A DNA stretch of 15,576 nt from Candidatus Altimarinota bacterium (lineage in GTDB: Bacteria > Patescibacteriota > Gracilibacteria > UBA4473). The notes beneath the pieces are model-generated. The model did no database searches, had not been told where the DNA came from, and was given only the letters and a program-made list of their open reading frames with translations. The position numbers and the translations under genes were made by a program. The stretch is taken from the NCBI GenBank assembly GCA_018401175.1, contig JAGYLK010000170.1:1-15576 (forward strand), written 5' to 3'. Below are positions 14,551-15,576 of this stretch, piece after piece (positions within the stretch are counted from its first letter, which is position 1; each line of letters begins with the position of its first letter).

Positions 14551-14559
14551 CTCCTCCTT
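14551..14559 (-). promoter_or_regulatory. Shine-Dalgarno AAGGAGGAG far from the radC start
   Basis: Minus strand AAGGAGGAG overlaps the stop of the HTH gene but stands 19 bases before the radC ATG at 14531. No ATG, GTG or TTG lies in the radC frame closer to it, and an in-frame stop blocks a longer start. Either the spacing is looped in or the match is chance. A TATAAT lies 11 bases before the same ATG. Confidence 0.4.
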
Positions 14560-14956
14560 AACGGCGAATATGGGTATATAACTCCATTGCCTTTAATTGT
14601 TCAATCTCCTTTTTAATATATTCTTCATCTAATCCCATCTTTCGAAGCCCTTGCTCTATGTCCTCGATAGGAACTGAAGTTCCGTTAAATCTCTTTTCTG
14701 AAGCAGATAATCCTGGATTTTGTGTAAGAAAAAAAGTGAGTGGTTTTCCAAAGAAATGTGCCACTTTTACCAGTTTATCAATACCAATTTCGGACGTAGA
14801 ACGCAAAAATCGATCTGCTCTCAAATATTTCTGTTGATTCACTTCCTCTTTTCCTGCTTCACCCAAAATCTCTCCCAGCCGTGTTTTCTTTATTCCTAAC
14901 TCTTTCATGAGTTGAAGTACCTTTTGCCGAACGCCATCACTTACAGGGTTTTTCAT
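14558..14956 (-). CDS. XRE-like helix-turn-helix DNA-binding protein
   Basis: A 132-residue protein. Residues about 8-80 resemble a Cro/C1 HTH domain: VRQKVLQLMKELGIKKTRLG (helices 1-2), a recognition-helix region with a basic stretch, and GIDKLVKVAHFFGKPLTFFL, which closely follows the usual end of this domain. The C-terminal 50 residues are a charged helix pair (IEDIEQGLRKMGLDEEYIKKEIEQL), perhaps for dimerisation. The domain carries an insertion (GKEEVNQQKYLRADRFLRST) between helices. It probably regulates itself, radC and perhaps the divergent small gene; an inverted repeat lies in the shared upstream gap. The ATG is immediately preceded by a promoter with almost no leader. Confidence 0.75.
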   Translation of the reverse strand: MKNPVSDGVRQKVLQLMKELGIKKTRLGEILGEAGKEEVNQQKYLRADRFLRSTSEIGIDKLVKVAHFFGKPLTFFLTQNPGLSASEKRFNGTSVPIEDIEQGLRKMGLDEEYIKKEIEQLKAMELYTHIRR

Positions 14957-14963
14957 CAGGAAG

Positions 14964-14992
14964 AGTCTATCAAAATTTATACTTCATAACAA
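14964..14992 (-). promoter_or_regulatory. Putative leaderless promoter of the HTH-radC pair
   Basis: Minus strand: TTGTTA (14987-14992), exactly 17 bases, TAGACT (14964-14969), then CTTCCTG and the ATG at 14956. A 7-base gap from -10 to ATG predicts transcription from the start codon. Confidence 0.5.
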
Positions 14993-15034
14993 AATACCAC
15001 TTTATACAAGTTTTTTTAATAGAAAAAGAAATCC

Positions 15035-15091
15035 TATTTGATATATTTATATTCCTTTATAGAGAATAAAGAGAACCTTTGTATATCAAAT
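15035..15091. promoter_or_regulatory. 10-base inverted repeat in the divergent gap, possible operator
   Basis: ATTTGATATA (15036-15045) and TATATCAAAT (15082-15091) are exact inverted repeats 36 bases apart, between the HTH gene and the divergent 66-residue gene. Two half-sites with this spacing suit a DNA-looping or paired-dimer regulator; the AT-rich context makes chance possible. Confidence 0.35.
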
Positions 15092-15124
15092 CAAATACAT
15101 TTATTTCCTCTTATTGTTAAAAAT

Positions 15125-15325
15125 ATGTACCAAAAGAGATTGAAAAAAGAGAAAAAACTATCAAATGTAATACATCAACTCGACCACATGTCGAAAATCA
15201 TTGGCGAACTCGATCAAAAATTTCCAGCTGAAAAAAATATTCTCAAACTCTATGATCAAACCTTGCATCTCAAAAAATCACTCTTGGCGAATCAGGAAGA
15301 AGAGAATGTTGACTTTTCTCAATAG
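15125..15325 (+). CDS. Small helical protein, 66 aa, unknown
   Basis: From the ATG at 15125 the product has 66 residues, begins MYQKRLKKEKKLSNVIHQL and is wholly helical and charged. The frame also stays open up to a TTG at 15038, but that start lies within the inverted repeat and would add a Tyr/Ile-rich piece unlike the rest. The spacing of hydrophobic residues (VIHQLDHM, IIGEL, NILKLYDQTLHLKKSLL) faintly recalls the CsoR/RcnR metal-sensor bundle, but the metal-binding Cys and His are not in place, so I do not name it so. It is divergent from the HTH gene. No Shine-Dalgarno. Its stop is TAG. Confidence 0.5.
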   Translation: MYQKRLKKEKKLSNVIHQLDHMSKIIGELDQKFPAEKNILKLYDQTLHLKKSLLANQEEENVDFSQ

Positions 15326-15335
15326 AAAAATAAAC

Positions 15336-15355
15336 TCCCCTCGCTCTTTTGGGGA
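15336..15355. terminator. Weak hairpin after the 66-aa gene
   Basis: TCCCC (15336-15340) and GGGGA (15351-15355) can pair across a 10-base loop, 10 bases after the stop. No U-run follows on the plus strand, so termination is doubtful. Confidence 0.25.
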
Positions 15356-15404
15356 AACTTGAAATACGCATCACAGATTGACAATCACAATTGAGTCAAT
15401 TTCT

Positions 15405-15576
15405 GTCTCACATCATGGGACAAATCTACCGCCTTGTCGGCGAATAATGGTTCTTTTGTTTCTGTGGGTCGATGGCGGAGTGGTCAAATCACAGTCCCGC
15501 ACTGCGGGATAAATCTGCCGCCTTGTCGACCATCAATTGTTCTTTTCTCTTATCGGGTCGATGGCGGAGTGGTCAA
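15405..15576 (+). repeat. 89-base tandem repeat array running off the right edge
   Basis: The sequence repeats with a period of 89. Positions 15405-15465 match 15494-15554 at about 43 of 61 bases (my hand count; most differences are transitions). Positions 15466-15487 match 15555-15576 at all 22. Constant parts are AAATCT-CCGCCTTGTCG, GTTCTTTT and the 22-base block starting GGGTCGATGGCGGAG; variable parts flank GTTCTTTT. The 5' half of the leftmost unit (15377-15404) is almost unrecognisable, so the array edge is here. No open frame of note and no CRISPR-like repeat/spacer sizes. The array continues outside the window. Confidence 0.85.
15467..15531 (+). ncRNA. Putative structured RNA unit, tRNA-like 5' end
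   Basis: One complete unit folds on itself: GGTCGA (15467-15472) pairs with TCGACC (15526-15531), GGCGG (15474-15478) with CCGCC (15518-15522), and GTCCCGC (15494-15500) with GCGGGAT (15504-15510) around an ACT loop. The 5' part (TGGCGGAGTGGTCAA after a 7-base start) looks like the acceptor and D arm of a class II tRNA (Ser, Leu or Tyr), and TAAATCTGCCG recalls the tRNA-Tyr anticodon arm. But the D stem does not close, the hairpin replaces a normal anticodon loop, and no GGTTCRA T-loop exists, so it is not called a functional tRNA. Strand is chosen from the tRNA likeness only. Confidence 0.45.

Noticed and set aside
15466..15554. A functional tRNA gene (Ser, Leu or Tyr)
   Set aside because: The 5' 22 bases fit, but the D stem cannot close, the anticodon region is replaced by a long hairpin and there is no GGTTCRA T-loop or matching 3' acceptor end.
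15405..15576. A CRISPR array or integron attC sites
   Set aside because: The period of 89 with a long structured unit and short variable linker does not fit CRISPR sizes, and the GTTRRRY/RYYYAAC ends of attC are missing.

Overview
The window looks like a piece of a Candidate Phyla Radiation (Patescibacteria) chromosome, possibly near Peregrinibacteria/Gracilibacteria; this is inference. The grounds are small AT-rich housekeeping genes packed tightly, a pilin of the CPR type IV secretion pilin kind, an exported lamin-tail-domain protein, poor Shine-Dalgarno use and several charged small proteins I cannot place. UGA is read as stop: the murJ stop sits in an ATGA overlap with the next gene, so the Gracilibacteria UGA=Gly code does not apply.

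Layout. Positions 1-3267 are all minus strand: a partial unknown gene running off the left edge, an RluA-family pseudouridine synthase coupled to a short murJ, and an unknown 171-residue protein. A three-repeat exported lamin-tail-domain protein (plus, 3405-5720) converges on a single-pass membrane protein (minus, 5717-6793), their stop codons overlapping. Above that lie ruvC and glmS, both minus. At about 9.3 kb back-to-back promoters separate glmS from a plus-strand run: rpsP, khpA, a type IV secretion pilin, comFC and an MBL/beta-CASP nuclease, with start and stop codons touching or overlapping in the last three. After a 213-base gap with a degenerate dispersed repeat come rpmB and a TrmH/SpoU methyltransferase (plus). 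Converging on them is a minus-strand HTH regulator-radC pair. Divergent from the regulator is a small helical protein, and the right edge is a non-coding tandem repeat.

How genes work together. The core content is translation (S16, L28, KhpA, two RNA-modifying enzymes, a probable RNA nuclease), envelope precursor supply (GlmS makes glucosamine-6-phosphate; MurJ flips lipid II) and recombination/repair (RuvC, RadC). The pilin next to comFC hints at a DNA-uptake or surface-pilus link.

Most notable signals: (1) an 89-base tandem repeat at the right edge whose unit folds into GC-clamped stems, with a compensated base pair between copies and a 5' end like a class II tRNA; (2) a recurring promoter form with a TANACT-like -10 only 6-7 bases before the start codon of murJ, ruvC, the membrane-protein gene and the HTH gene, implying leaderless mRNAs; (3) a shared leader element before both ribosomal protein genes; (4) a RadC whose JAMM metal loop is one residue short.
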